From the NCBI GenBank assembly GCA_947184155.2, contig CAMXCT020003446.1, forward strand, positions 1-64,000: a stretch of 64,000 bases of DNA, written 5' to 3'. Shown piece after piece: positions 1-8,465 of the stretch. Positions within the stretch are counted from its first letter, which is position 1, and every line of letters starts with the position of its first letter. Source of the DNA: Cladocopium goreaui (Eukaryota; Sar; Dinophyceae; Suessiales; Symbiodiniaceae). Position numbers and translations under genes: made by a program. The notes under the pieces were generated by a model, which saw only the letters and a list, made by a program, of their open reading frames with translations, made no database searches and had not been told where the DNA came from.

Positions 1-279
1 TGCTACAGAACACATTTTTGAAGCTGACACAAGAAAAAACGGCACACCCAGCTCAGAAAATCATACCCCAGATTGTGTGGGAAGTACACACTTGCGGATT
101 TCGTGACATACATTTGAACTTTCTTTGAAAATAAAAGATTTCCGGCCATTTTGCTGCGCTGCGAATTCCTGTTTGGAATTTTTAATGATTTTCCTAGTAA
201 AGTATCACACACGGCGATACGATTCCAGCAGACAAGAATGTCCGAAAGATCTCACAGCTTTGCTGTGGGATGTGTTTAC
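1..279. other. window edge, no gene seen
   Basis: AT-rich sequence downstream of the minus-strand gene that ends at about 280. The only ORF here is short (69 codons), has no recognisable content and is not supported. A terminator or polyadenylation site cannot be called, because dinoflagellate genes lack a reliable signal. Confidence 0.4.
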
Positions 280-1133
280 CTATTGGTAAACGCCTGGGAT
301 AAAAGGGGCGGACGGCTCCGCTAGAACCCAACCTTCTTCTTCCATCAGATGTTGGGCTAATTCCTCGTCACGGGCTGCAGCTTCCAACACTTCCCATTCC
401 CATTCTTCAGGGCGGAGATCCGCTGCCAGGGGCACAGCCACTGCTAGCGTCTCCGCTGGCGGCTGCGCCTCCGGTGGCGGCTGCGCCTCCGCTGGCGGAG
501 CCAACCACTCTGCTGGCCGCGGAAGCGGAAGTGCCCGCTGCGGTGGAGCAGGGAGGGTCTTGTGCAAGTCGATGGCGGCTGCGCCTCCGCTGGCGGAGCC
601 AACCACTCTGCTGGCCGCGGAAGCGGAAGTGCCCGCTGCGGTGGAGCAGGGAGGGTCTTGTGCAAGTCGATCCAAAACAAACCGACAAATGTAATATCGC
701 GTCGGTCCTCCACATCCTTCATGCGAAACGGATGTGGAGGTCCCACCTGCACAAAGGTATGGTCCCTCAAGTACTCTCGCCAACCTGTGCAGTGGAACCG
801 CTGGATATCCAAGCGCAAACCATTGCCAGCGCGCGAGAGTTTCCATACGCCATGCGCTGGAGATACTGCGGTGTGCTTATTTTTCGTGACCCGCTTGAAG
901 GCCACCGTTCCGTCTTCTGTCAAGAACAAGAACTCGCGGTGTCTTCCGCTGCCACGATGCAGCCAATGGAAGACAGCACAGAAGAGGGTGCACGGTCCAG
1001 TAGGTCCAGCGCCATGCGGCGCCCCGCTGCAGCCCATGTCCATTCTCATGGCCATCGCGTCGTGTGATGAAGGAGGTCGGCAAGCGATGGTGGAAAGAGC
1101 GACGATGGAATTGAGTAAAAAAGGAGCTGCCAT
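280..1133 (-). pseudogene. unknown protein gene broken by a 98-bp tandem duplication
   Basis: I do not recognise the family. From an ATG near 1133 one frame encodes a globular-looking stretch (about 710-960, with motifs such as EFLFLTEDGTVAFKRV and DIQRFHCTGWREYL). It then runs into a Pro/Ala-rich linker. A second frame, starting inside the duplicated segment, carries a plausible acidic C-terminus (RPEEWEWEVLEAAARDEEL, ending FIPGVYQ). The frames differ by exactly the amount introduced by an identical 98-bp duplication at 475-670; removing one copy would join them. This supports one original ORF of roughly 250 codons, now frameshifted. It is the last of five same-strand coding regions running down from 14.5 kb. 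An assembly error or a polymorphic allele is an alternative to a true pseudogene. Confidence 0.55.
475..670. repeat. exact 98-bp tandem duplication
   Basis: 475-572 and 573-670 read as identical over all 98 bases (starting TGGCGGCTGCG, ending CAAGTCGA). 98 is not a multiple of 3, so the duplication shifts the frame of the gene that contains it. TGGCGG and CTCCGCTGGCGG words recur just upstream at 446-480, so slippage between short repeats could have produced it. Confidence 0.95.
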
Positions 1134-1439
1134 GCATGCAGTGCAATGTTGACTTAATGATGAACAGTGCATATAGCCAGAGGTATGAAAGGTGCGTATG
1201 AGCAAGTCTGCACATGGAAGCATGTTTCAATAAAATTGCCAAAATCAACGGAGTGATATGTTGACGATTTAAGTATGTACTCCATATGCAACGAAAATCT
1301 AACACGGAAACCCCTTCACGCCAGCTGCGTTTTTTTTCCTCCACTGATTTGCTTGAATGGTGCGCTATGTTTCAAGCGACGTCACCTCGCCCTGGCCTGC
1401 TGCGTCAGACAGCGGCAGACCTGAAAAAACATTCGCAAG

Positions 1440-2081
1440 CTATTGCGATCCACAGACCGCTTCCTTTGCATTCTGCGCATGTCCGCTCTGTGTGCTGGAG
1501 GTGGCCACAGATCCTGCAGCGGATGCCTTGTTACCTTTTGCCTGCTGTGTCCTAATGGCGTCAGCGGTGCGGACTGCTGGAATTTGGCGATCCTGGACCG
1601 CTTCTCCGATCTTCATCCCCTCAAGGATGATCCAGCTAGGCAACCCTTGGTGCCGCAGCAAGTTTGCGCGAGAAAGGGATTGCGTTGTATCCCGTAATGT
1701 TTCGTGCCATTGCAATTGCTTGGCCAAAGTCTTGGCATCACTGTCCATATTTCGCACTGTGCATGCCATGAGTTTGCGTTCATGCTGGTAGGCCTCCGCA
1801 TCAGCGGATCTCATGTTAGACCGCTCCCGCCACAAAGCGGCATCTGCGCCGCAGATGATATGTTGACGCAAAGAAGGTTTCTGCGCCGCTATCGCCAACA
1901 GCTTTTCGTTTCTTTGGGACTCAGCATCAGCGACGCTCATGGTAAGCCGCTCATATTTGCTAAAAGGCATTGCGATCCTTTTCTGCTGCCGGCATGTTTC
2001 TGCTCCCGATGTGCTGTTCTTTCTTTTTCTTTCTTTCATAGGAGCAACATTGACAGCACATTTTGCCTCTTTTCCTTTCAT
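1440..2081 (-). CDS. small charged helical protein, unknown function
   Basis: This 213-codon ORF starts at ATG 2081. The product is rich in K, R, A, Q and E. It has a basic N-terminal stretch (KERKRKN near residue 18) that could serve as a nuclear signal, followed by probable alpha-helix with repeats of the type SVADAESQRNEKLLAIAAQK and SADAEAYQHERKLMA. No Cys/His metal site, signal peptide or membrane segment is visible. I do not recognise the family. It lies between the methyltransferase gene and the frameshifted gene, on the same strand. A truncated spliced-leader-like word lies 188 nt upstream on the same strand (2269-2279), which suggests passage through a trans-spliced mRNA. It could equally be an exon of a longer gene, since no expression evidence is available. 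Confidence 0.5.
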   Translation of the reverse strand: MKGKEAKCAVNVAPMKERKRKNSTSGAETCRQQKRIAMPFSKYERLTMSVADAESQRNEKLLAIAAQKPSLRQHIICGADAALWRERSNMRSADAEAYQHERKLMACTVRNMDSDAKTLAKQLQWHETLRDTTQSLSRANLLRHQGLPSWIILEGMKIGEAVQDRQIPAVRTADAIRTQQAKGNKASAAGSVATSSTQSGHAQNAKEAVCGSQ

Positions 2082-2268
2082 GCTGTGCAGGCGTTGCTGG
2101 GCAACTAAGGCATGATTCGAATGATGTGAGAATTGCGTTACATTCTATGCTTTCTGCCGAATGATTCCAATGATTGAATGTCTTGAGAACAAGAATCTTT
2201 GTACTTTTTTCCTGACCAGTCCAGCACCTGTGTTGGCCATGTGAGTAAAATTGTTACAAGAGCATCTT

Positions 2269-2279
2269 TTGAGCCAAAA
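2269..2279 (-). other. possible relict of the dinoflagellate spliced leader
   Basis: On the minus strand this reads TTTTGGCTCAA, matching 11 consecutive bases near the 3' end of the 22-nt dinoflagellate spliced leader, which ends TTTTGGCTCAAG. It lies upstream of, and on the same strand as, the ORF starting at 2081. Truncated leaders of this kind are known from cDNA re-insertion in dinoflagellates. An 11-mer could arise by chance in a window this size a few percent of the time. Confidence 0.35.
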
Positions 2280-2296
2280 GCTCATAGCCAAAACGC

Positions 2297-2709
2297 TACT
2301 ACTACTACTACTACTACTTCTTCTACTTCTACTACCTATCTACTACTACTTGGCCGCGGCGACCGCGGCGACCGCGGTTACCGCGGCGACCGCGGCGACC
2401 GCGGTTACCGCGGCGACTTGCACTACTACTACTACTACTGCTACTACTACTACTACTTCTACTACTACTACTCCTACTACTACTTGGCCGCGGCGACCGC
2501 GGCGACCGCGGTTACCGCGGCGACCGCGGTTACCGCGGCGACTTGTACTACTACTGCTACTACGACTACTACTGGTACTACTACTACTACTACTACTACT
2601 TCTACTACTCGTACTACTACTTGGCCGCGGCGACCGCGGCGACCGCGGTTACCGCGGCGACTAGTACTACTACTGCTACTACTACTACTACTACCACTAC
2701 TACTACTAC
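2297..2709. repeat. composite CTA-triplet / GC-rich block satellite
   Basis: Runs of (CTA)n are interrupted four times by a nearly identical GC block built from GGCCGCGGCGACCGCGG and CGGTTACCGCGGCGAC. Blocks begin near 2351, 2486, 2622 and a shorter one around 2650. The two components differ strongly in composition, so this is a higher-order repeat and not a plain microsatellite. Translation gives only poly-Thr, poly-Leu or poly-Tyr runs, so no gene is called. Confidence 0.9.
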
Positions 2710-2960
2710 ATTTTTTTTTCTAATATTATACTCTTAGTAGTAGTACTAGCAACACTAGCAATGATATTCTTATCAGTTGAAGTACCGTTATTCTTGTTTA
2801 TATGAATAATTGCGACCTTTTTTTATTTAAAAGTCAACAAACTTAACATTATCATTCTTTGATACCATCTTTGCCATTACCACCAATGGTACTAGCAGCA
2901 AGAATTGCCGGCTGAACGCATAAGCTTTTTCCAAAATCAGGGTCAAAGCTGGTTGCGGCA
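2710..2960. other. AT-rich spacer, nothing seen
   Basis: AT-rich sequence between the composite satellite and the stop codon of the methyltransferase-like gene. No ORF, RNA gene or repeat was recognised. Confidence 0.4.
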
Positions 2961-2963
2961 GGG

Positions 2964-4553
2964 TCAAACTTCTGCCTCCATTATCCCAATTGTAAATGCG
3001 AGAACACTCGCTAGGACCTGCAGATGCATGCCGTTCCCGGCAAAGCTTTTGACCCGTGCAGGCTTCATGTTTTGAAGCTGCTCAGGCGTGATTGGAGATT
3101 TGTACAAACAAGCAGGGTCACCAAAAAGGTTCCACCCCTGACATTCCAAGTGTTCACTCGGCAGCGCAAGTCGCCGCTGCCCAAAAAGCCACAAGTTGGT
3201 TCGTTGGAGCAAGGCTGGAACGTGGCCACATGAAGGCCCCATGTATTGGGGATGCTGACATAAGTCCGCAGTCCATTGGTGGCGTTCCCGCTCTGTCTTG
3301 TCTTCCAAGGTCTCGCCACTCTTTTCAAGCAATGCTTGCTTGTGTTCATTTATTTTGCACCGCACTGCGGCAGAAACTGCTTGATAACAACTCCAGTGCT
3401 TGCCAGACGCGGTGGTGGGAGGCAGTTTCTGCGCTTCCGCAAGAACCTCGACGTGCTGTTGTTTGCATGTTTCCGGAGCTCGGAATTGACTTCCCGCTGT
3501 CATCACGATGTTGCGCTGAAAGATGGAATCAAATTGCTCCTGCAGCAAGAAAAAATTGGTTTCATCATCTGCTTGCTTCTGGCTGCTTGCACTTGCAACA
3601 AGGCCTTGGAATCGCCATTTGCCTTTGCGTAGCAACAGAATATAAATGCGTTTCCGCTCAACAGGAAGTCCAAATAGTGTCGGAGAAACGCGGATCACTT
3701 GCATGTGCCACTTCTCAGCGGTGAGTTCCGCTAGCGTCTTTAAATCAAAGGCAGGCGTGTTTTCGCACAAAATGCAATCATCTTCGTCAAACTGCATTCG
3801 CTCTGCTAACCATTGCATAAATGCAGGCGTGCTCAGTCCAAACCAGCCTTTCCGACCTCCCATAAGTGACCAGTCAAAGCAGTTGAATCCCGCTACGTGC
3901 AGATTCAAAGCATCTTTATCGGATTCTGCGGCATCTGTGCCGCTCCTGGTTCTGCTTACGGAGCACATCTTGCCGTGTCGAAAGCAATGTGCCGCTACTC
4001 CGACGAGATCTTGCTTCATGACCTGGCCAAAACAATCCTTCGCGAAATTCGCTGGATCTGTGTCTAGCCTCAACACTTCTGAGGCTTGCAAGCGCTGAAG
4101 ACTCCGATGCAAATTTTCCCATCTTTTGCGATCGCACCGCTCTCCGATATCCCCATGGACGCACACAGGCCCATGCGTCAAAGCATGATTTCGCTCCAGG
4201 AGCATTTGGCGGCAATCCGCTTCTTTGTCTCCAGCCCTCTGGCACAGCACACGGGCTGCATACTGAACCCTTCCTTCGCCATGAGCTTTGCAAGCTGCGG
4301 CTATGCTAAGGCATCTCGCTGCTTCTTCTGCAGTACCTATCCCGCTATAGTCAGTTGTCAGGACCCAACCTTGCTGTAAGCTTCTTGAAATATTTTCCCA
4401 AAGGCCTTTGCAGTCGAGATCTGCGATCACTTGCTCTGGCCACATGTCCCTTTCCTTCATGTCTCGCGGTCCATTCCTAGCCGCTGACGTTAATGTGGCA
4501 TTTGCAGAAGGCAGCGGCTGCTGCCGGCGTCGCTTTGCAGGGCGTTTCGGCAT
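2964..4553 (-). CDS. C5-cytosine DNA methyltransferase-like protein
   Basis: The 529-codon ORF from ATG 4553 begins MPKRPAKRRRQQ, a convincing nuclear localisation signal, which is why this start is preferred to an upstream non-ATG codon. Motifs of the C5 methyltransferase fold appear in order: motif I (TDYSGIGTAEEA, residues about 67-78; AdoMet binding), motif IV (NCFDWSLMGGRKG, about 222; the Cys matches the catalytic Cys of PCQ), motif VI (CENTP, about 262; the Glu of ENV), motif VIII (PVERKRIYIL, about 300; the QxRxR position) and motif X (SFAGNGMHL, about 505; the GN motif). The roughly 200 residues between VIII and X would hold the target-recognition region. The Pro before the catalytic Cys is Asn, so activity is plausible but not certain. 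Retroelement-borne C5 methyltransferases are known in Symbiodinium. Here the gene sits 3' of a transposase-like gene on the same strand. Confidence 0.75.
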   Translation of the reverse strand: MPKRPAKRRRQQPLPSANATLTSAARNGPRDMKERDMWPEQVIADLDCKGLWENISRSLQQGWVLTTDYSGIGTAEEAARCLSIAAACKAHGEGRVQYAARVLCQRAGDKEADCRQMLLERNHALTHGPVCVHGDIGERCDRKRWENLHRSLQRLQASEVLRLDTDPANFAKDCFGQVMKQDLVGVAAHCFRHGKMCSVSRTRSGTDAAESDKDALNLHVAGFNCFDWSLMGGRKGWFGLSTPAFMQWLAERMQFDEDDCILCENTPAFDLKTLAELTAEKWHMQVIRVSPTLFGLPVERKRIYILLLRKGKWRFQGLVASASSQKQADDETNFFLLQEQFDSIFQRNIVMTAGSQFRAPETCKQQHVEVLAEAQKLPPTTASGKHWSCYQAVSAAVRCKINEHKQALLEKSGETLEDKTERERHQWTADLCQHPQYMGPSCGHVPALLQRTNLWLFGQRRLALPSEHLECQGWNLFGDPACLYKSPITPEQLQNMKPARVKSFAGNGMHLQVLASVLAFTIGIMEAEV

Positions 4554-4679
4554 GGCTTGGGAGCTTCTCACGTGCTAAACACAAAACACCTGTACTTAAG
4601 GAAAATTCAATGCCAAAGTCGATGATTTCTATGAAGAAATTGCGTTTCCAGCTGAGTGTCCTTAGATGTCAGTGGATTG

Positions 4680-4895
4680 AGCTTTCGACGTGAAAATTAT
4701 TGAGAATTCCTTGAAAAGGCTTCGAAAACATCGTTGCAGCAATGTTTTTGATAAAAACATGCTGATGCCAAGTGAGTTCAATCGAAAACCCTTCGGCAAA
4801 AGAGAAAACGACTGCCTGAACAAAGGCCAGGAGCCTCAAAGTGGCTTGGTTTTATGACAAAGACGCGGGATGCATGACAAAGCTAATGTCCGACC
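4680..4895. other. intergenic spacer, nothing seen
   Basis: Unique-looking sequence upstream of the methyltransferase-like gene. No supported ORF or repeat was found; a promoter cannot be recognised. Confidence 0.35.
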
Positions 4896-4909
4896 CTGCC
4901 CCAGATAAC

Positions 4910-5100
4910 CTGTCCCAGCCGGAAACACGCCCGACCCAGCCCGACCCATGCCCGACCCGTCCCGACCCGTCCCGACCCACGCCCGACCCGGCCCGACCCG
5001 CGCCCGACCCGGCCCGACCCGCGCCCGACCCGGCCCGACCCGCGCCCGACCCGGCCCGACCCGTGCCCGACCTGTCCCGACCTGTGCCTGACCCAAGCAA
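4910..5100. repeat. GC-rich minisatellite (CCCGACCCGGCCCGACCCGCG-type)
   Basis: A tandem array of about 20-bp units made of two 10-bp halves (CCCGACCCGG and CCCGACCCGC) that degrades towards both ends. All six frames stay open through it and give Pro/Asp/Ala/Arg or Gly/Arg/Val repeats, so the ORFs here are by-products. Confidence 0.9.
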
Positions 5101-5109
5101 GACTAAGGC

Positions 5110-5690
5110 CCGAACCGTGCCTGCCCAAGACCGCGCAGGACAATGTTGGGACTGCTGTCTCTTGACTGTCTATCTAGTGGGTCTATGCTGGATATTGGAC
5201 GTGGCCTCTGGCATATAAGGTTTACGTGGGTTTTGAATGAAAATCTGCAAAAACCAAAGGACGCCTTGCAAAATCCACATAGTTCAGCATGTTGGCGATG
5301 GAAAAGAAAGGAAAGAACAAAGCGATTGCATAACGAGGTAAATTGAATAAAAAACGATACAAAAACAAAAAATAAGGACAGAAAGAAAAAAGTTCATGCA
5401 ACCTGCAACCCCAAAATAAAAAACACACTGCTGAAAGGACTGAAATGATATAGAAGCAAAGACTAGGGACAAGTGGAAGATATGTTTTGCAACCATGACA
5501 AAATACATCAAAATACAGAAACTTAGCAGAGAAAGAAAAAATACGCGTAAGTGGAGAAAACGCATTGCAACCGGATATTAAAAAAAAACGTTTAAGAACT
5601 AAATGCAATGATATAAGAGACCAAAAAGATGGAGAAGTGCAGCAAATGTGTGAAAGCCAGAGAAGCGACTTTTTGCAGCATGTCAAGGCA
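5110..5690. other. A-rich intergenic region, no gene
   Basis: Mostly adenine-rich sequence 3' of the RS-rich gene. Long hydrophobic minus-strand frames here are translations of poly-T tracts and carry no recognisable domain. Confidence 0.4.
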
Positions 5691-5695
5691 CAGGT

Positions 5696-7651
5696 CTACG
5701 CTCGTGGGCTCTTTGGCCGCTTATGGCGTTGCCGCTTCCTTCGCTTCCTAGAACGTCCGCGTGCGGAACCGCTCTGGAGCTCCGATGCTGCGGCATTGGC
5801 CGCTGTCGACATTCCTGTCACCGCGGAGTTTGCCTCCGCATTGCCTGCAGCATCTTCCATGGGCGCGCTTGCAGCTGTTGCAGGAGCATCTCCCGCTGTG
5901 TCAGCCGCTAGTGCTTGGCTGGCTTGGGCGGAATCGTCCGCTGGATTTGGCGTCTCCGCGTTGGTTGCGCCAGTGGCGGCGGCGGACTCTGTCGCCGCAA
6001 TGCATTCCACTTGCGGCTCGGTGGTACCTTCGCCGCTGCTGACGACAGGGGTTGCCGCCGCTGTGCTTTCCATTGGCGGCTGGGCTTCGCCGCTGCTGTC
6101 GGCGGGGGTTGGCCCCGCTGTGCTTTCCACGCGAGGAACATCATCTCGCGCTAACTCATACGCCGCGCTTTTCACTATGCATAGGCAACGGTTCATGTCT
6201 GTTTGTTGCAGAGGCAGCGGCACATCCGGGTTCTCGGGAGTCACTAGATCGAAAGATCCATCCGCAAAAACACGGATGAATCCAACTGGCCGTGGCCGTT
6301 CTTCCTGCGGTGTCTGCCGCTCTGGTGGCGGCGCTGTCTCCGCTGCTGCTGGTGAGGTTGGGCTTAAATCTTCCTGTGCACTGTGCGGAGATGGCGATGC
6401 CACCATTGTAGGGCTTGTTGCCTCTGCGGCTCCCGATGCCGCTGCCTCTGTATGAACTTGTTTCGGGTTTGCAGCCAGCGCCGCTTGGAAGTCCGCTCCA
6501 TCATTCCTTTCGATTGCAGAGACCACCTGGGCTCTCAATGCGGACAATGTGTCCGCTTCCGATTTGACTTCATCGCAGGCACCGTGCGGTGCAGCATCTG
6601 CAGTTGTCCCGCCGCTTGTCTTCTCAGTGCTTCTGGCAGCGGACTGCTGCGGCACAGTTTTCTTGGCCGCCGCTCCGGTCCTATCCTCACCCCCTGAGGA
6701 AGAGTCCGAGGAGGAGTAGCTATAGGACGAGCCGGATCGTGCCGAAGCATAGCTCCTGGCATCGTCTTCTTCCTCTGCTTCCTCCACTCGCTCGAGGTTC
6801 TGCGCTGCGTCCTCTTGCCATTCACGCCAAGCCTCCTCCGCGGGCCAGTCCCCCCTCCAATTTCCCCAGTCTTCGCTATGCTGAGCATAGCTCTCCTCGT
6901 TGCCGCGTGCGGCCCGCCCAGCCCGCTTCTCGGCACGGCGAGCTTTTGCGGGAGCTGAACGCCTCTCATCGCGGTTTCCCGCTAGGTGCTTCCATCCTTT
7001 GAAGTCTTTGCGAGTATTCCAAACCCACCCTTTTCGCCACGCATTAGGTTCTGCGGCTTCTGGCGGAGATGCCTCCGCTGCCACGGATGCGTCCGCTGCA
7101 CTTGCTTCTGCTGCTGGCCTTGCCGTATTAGGCGCTGAAGACGGAGAACGGCTGCGGGAACATCTTTCCGTTTGGTTGGCCTCTCTCCTGGACCTGCGAG
7201 TCCAACGGCTATCAGCGCTTTCACTGCGATCCTGGCTGCTTGAAGGATCACGGTTTTTGCGGTACAAGCCGCTGGCTTCATTGGGCTCCTCCTGCCTGCT
7301 GGAGGATCTGCTGTCATAGTTATTGTGCTCCCATCCGCGAGAAGCTCTGGGGCTGCCGCGTTCCCAACCGCTGGTGTTGCTGTTCCATTCGTGTCCCCAA
7401 GATCCATGATGCTCCTGGTCTTGTGAGCTCCACTGCGGCCACTGTCCGCTACTATTTGCGCTCTCCCACCAAGAATCTTCTTCGCGGCGCTCGCCGCTAC
7501 GATTCCAGCCCCCATCTCGAGAGTAGCCTGCATCGTCGCGGTGCTGGCCGCTGCTGTTCCAACCCCTTTCCTCATCTTCGTGCCAATACCCTGAATCTTG
7601 GCGGTGCTGCCCGCTGCTATTCCATCCCCAATACCCGGCAGACCATGACAT
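5696..7651 (-). CDS. W/G/S-repeat and RS-rich low-complexity protein
   Basis: The ORF from ATG 7651 (MSWSAGYWGW) encodes about 651 residues. The N-terminal 150 residues contain repeats of GWNSSGQHR type. An Arg/Ser-rich stretch with RSRSPSS-like dipeptides follows, then a Trp/Glu-rich stretch (WGNWRGDWPAEEAWREWQE), an acidic-serine segment (SYSYSSSDSSSGG) and a long Ala/Pro/Glu tail ending in a basic cluster (KRRKRQRHKRPKSPRA). A short globular-looking island (FIRVFADGSFDLVTPEN) lies near two-thirds of the length. The composition resembles nucleic-acid-binding or splicing-associated disordered proteins, but this is inference and I do not recognise the family. It lies between the transposase-like gene and the methyltransferase-like gene on the same strand. 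The frame is closed by a stop at 7699-7697, so an upstream exon is possible. Confidence 0.55.
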   Translation of the reverse strand: MSWSAGYWGWNSSGQHRQDSGYWHEDEERGWNSSGQHRDDAGYSRDGGWNRSGERREEDSWWESANSSGQWPQWSSQDQEHHGSWGHEWNSNTSGWERGSPRASRGWEHNNYDSRSSSRQEEPNEASGLYRKNRDPSSSQDRSESADSRWTRRSRREANQTERCSRSRSPSSAPNTARPAAEASAADASVAAEASPPEAAEPNAWRKGWVWNTRKDFKGWKHLAGNRDERRSAPAKARRAEKRAGRAARGNEESYAQHSEDWGNWRGDWPAEEAWREWQEDAAQNLERVEEAEEEDDARSYASARSGSSYSYSSSDSSSGGEDRTGAAAKKTVPQQSAARSTEKTSGGTTADAAPHGACDEVKSEADTLSALRAQVVSAIERNDGADFQAALAANPKQVHTEAAASGAAEATSPTMVASPSPHSAQEDLSPTSPAAAETAPPPERQTPQEERPRPVGFIRVFADGSFDLVTPENPDVPLPLQQTDMNRCLCIVKSAAYELARDDVPRVESTAGPTPADSSGEAQPPMESTAAATPVVSSGEGTTEPQVECIAATESAAATGATNAETPNPADDSAQASQALAADTAGDAPATAASAPMEDAAGNAEANSAVTGMSTAANAAASELQSGSARGRSRKRRKRQRHKRPKSPRA

Positions 7652-7699
7652 GCTGGGCTTCCGAAAGCGAAGCCAATGGCGAGGAAGCAAACTACACTA

Positions 7700-8465
7700 T
7701 CAGGTCAGCAGGCCAGAATATTTAGAATGGCGGTTGTTGATACATGTGAAATGAGGTTGTCATTATTAAAAACAAATGGGGTTACTTCTGCTCATAAACC
7801 CTATGAAATTTATCTGGTACAGGGATGGTTAAGTAGATTGTTTAATTGTGTTCTATCTGCTCCCATGGTATTATCATGCTATAGGTAAAGTAGATTCGTG
7901 TATTTGCCTATGCGCGTATGCCTTTGGCCACAGTAGTGGCTCCTTGAGCCTAGACCCATGGCGAAACAAGAAAATAGTCCAATGCCCTTAAGCAGCGTTA
8001 AAATTGTTGAGTTGTTGCTTTCGCTATGGTTGAATGGTTAACTGAACCTTGCGCACGTCAATGCTGCGCTCCATGCATGAATGTTCAAAGAAAAATCAAG
8101 TTTGTCTACAATTCCCTTCCATGTAGAAAAAGGGAAAAAGAAACTGCAGCAAGCCGGACCAGTGCTGGAATCGAAAGCCTGGGATTTTTTTCCAACTTGG
8201 AATCCTTCGAGCCTTGAAAATCTGCTGCTGCCTGCATTGCAAAGCTACCTTAACAATGCACTTCCCCTTTTGTCAGCTCATTTCCCGCAATCTGTGCGCA
8301 CAGCACCTGCTTCAAGAAAGATCAAAGCTCCGAATCTGCGACTGATGCTTGTTTTAAAACATAAACATTGAGCAGAAGACAGGTGACAATGCCAAGCTAT
8401 TAGCATTCTTTTGCTGAATTCTTCTTGCTACAATGGTGGAACAATTGCGTGGAAGAGAAAAAACA
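7700..8465. other. intergenic region, no gene seen
   Basis: About 770 bp of ordinary-looking sequence between the transposase-like and RS-rich genes. Only ORFs of 60-96 codons without recognisable content are present. Confidence 0.4.
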
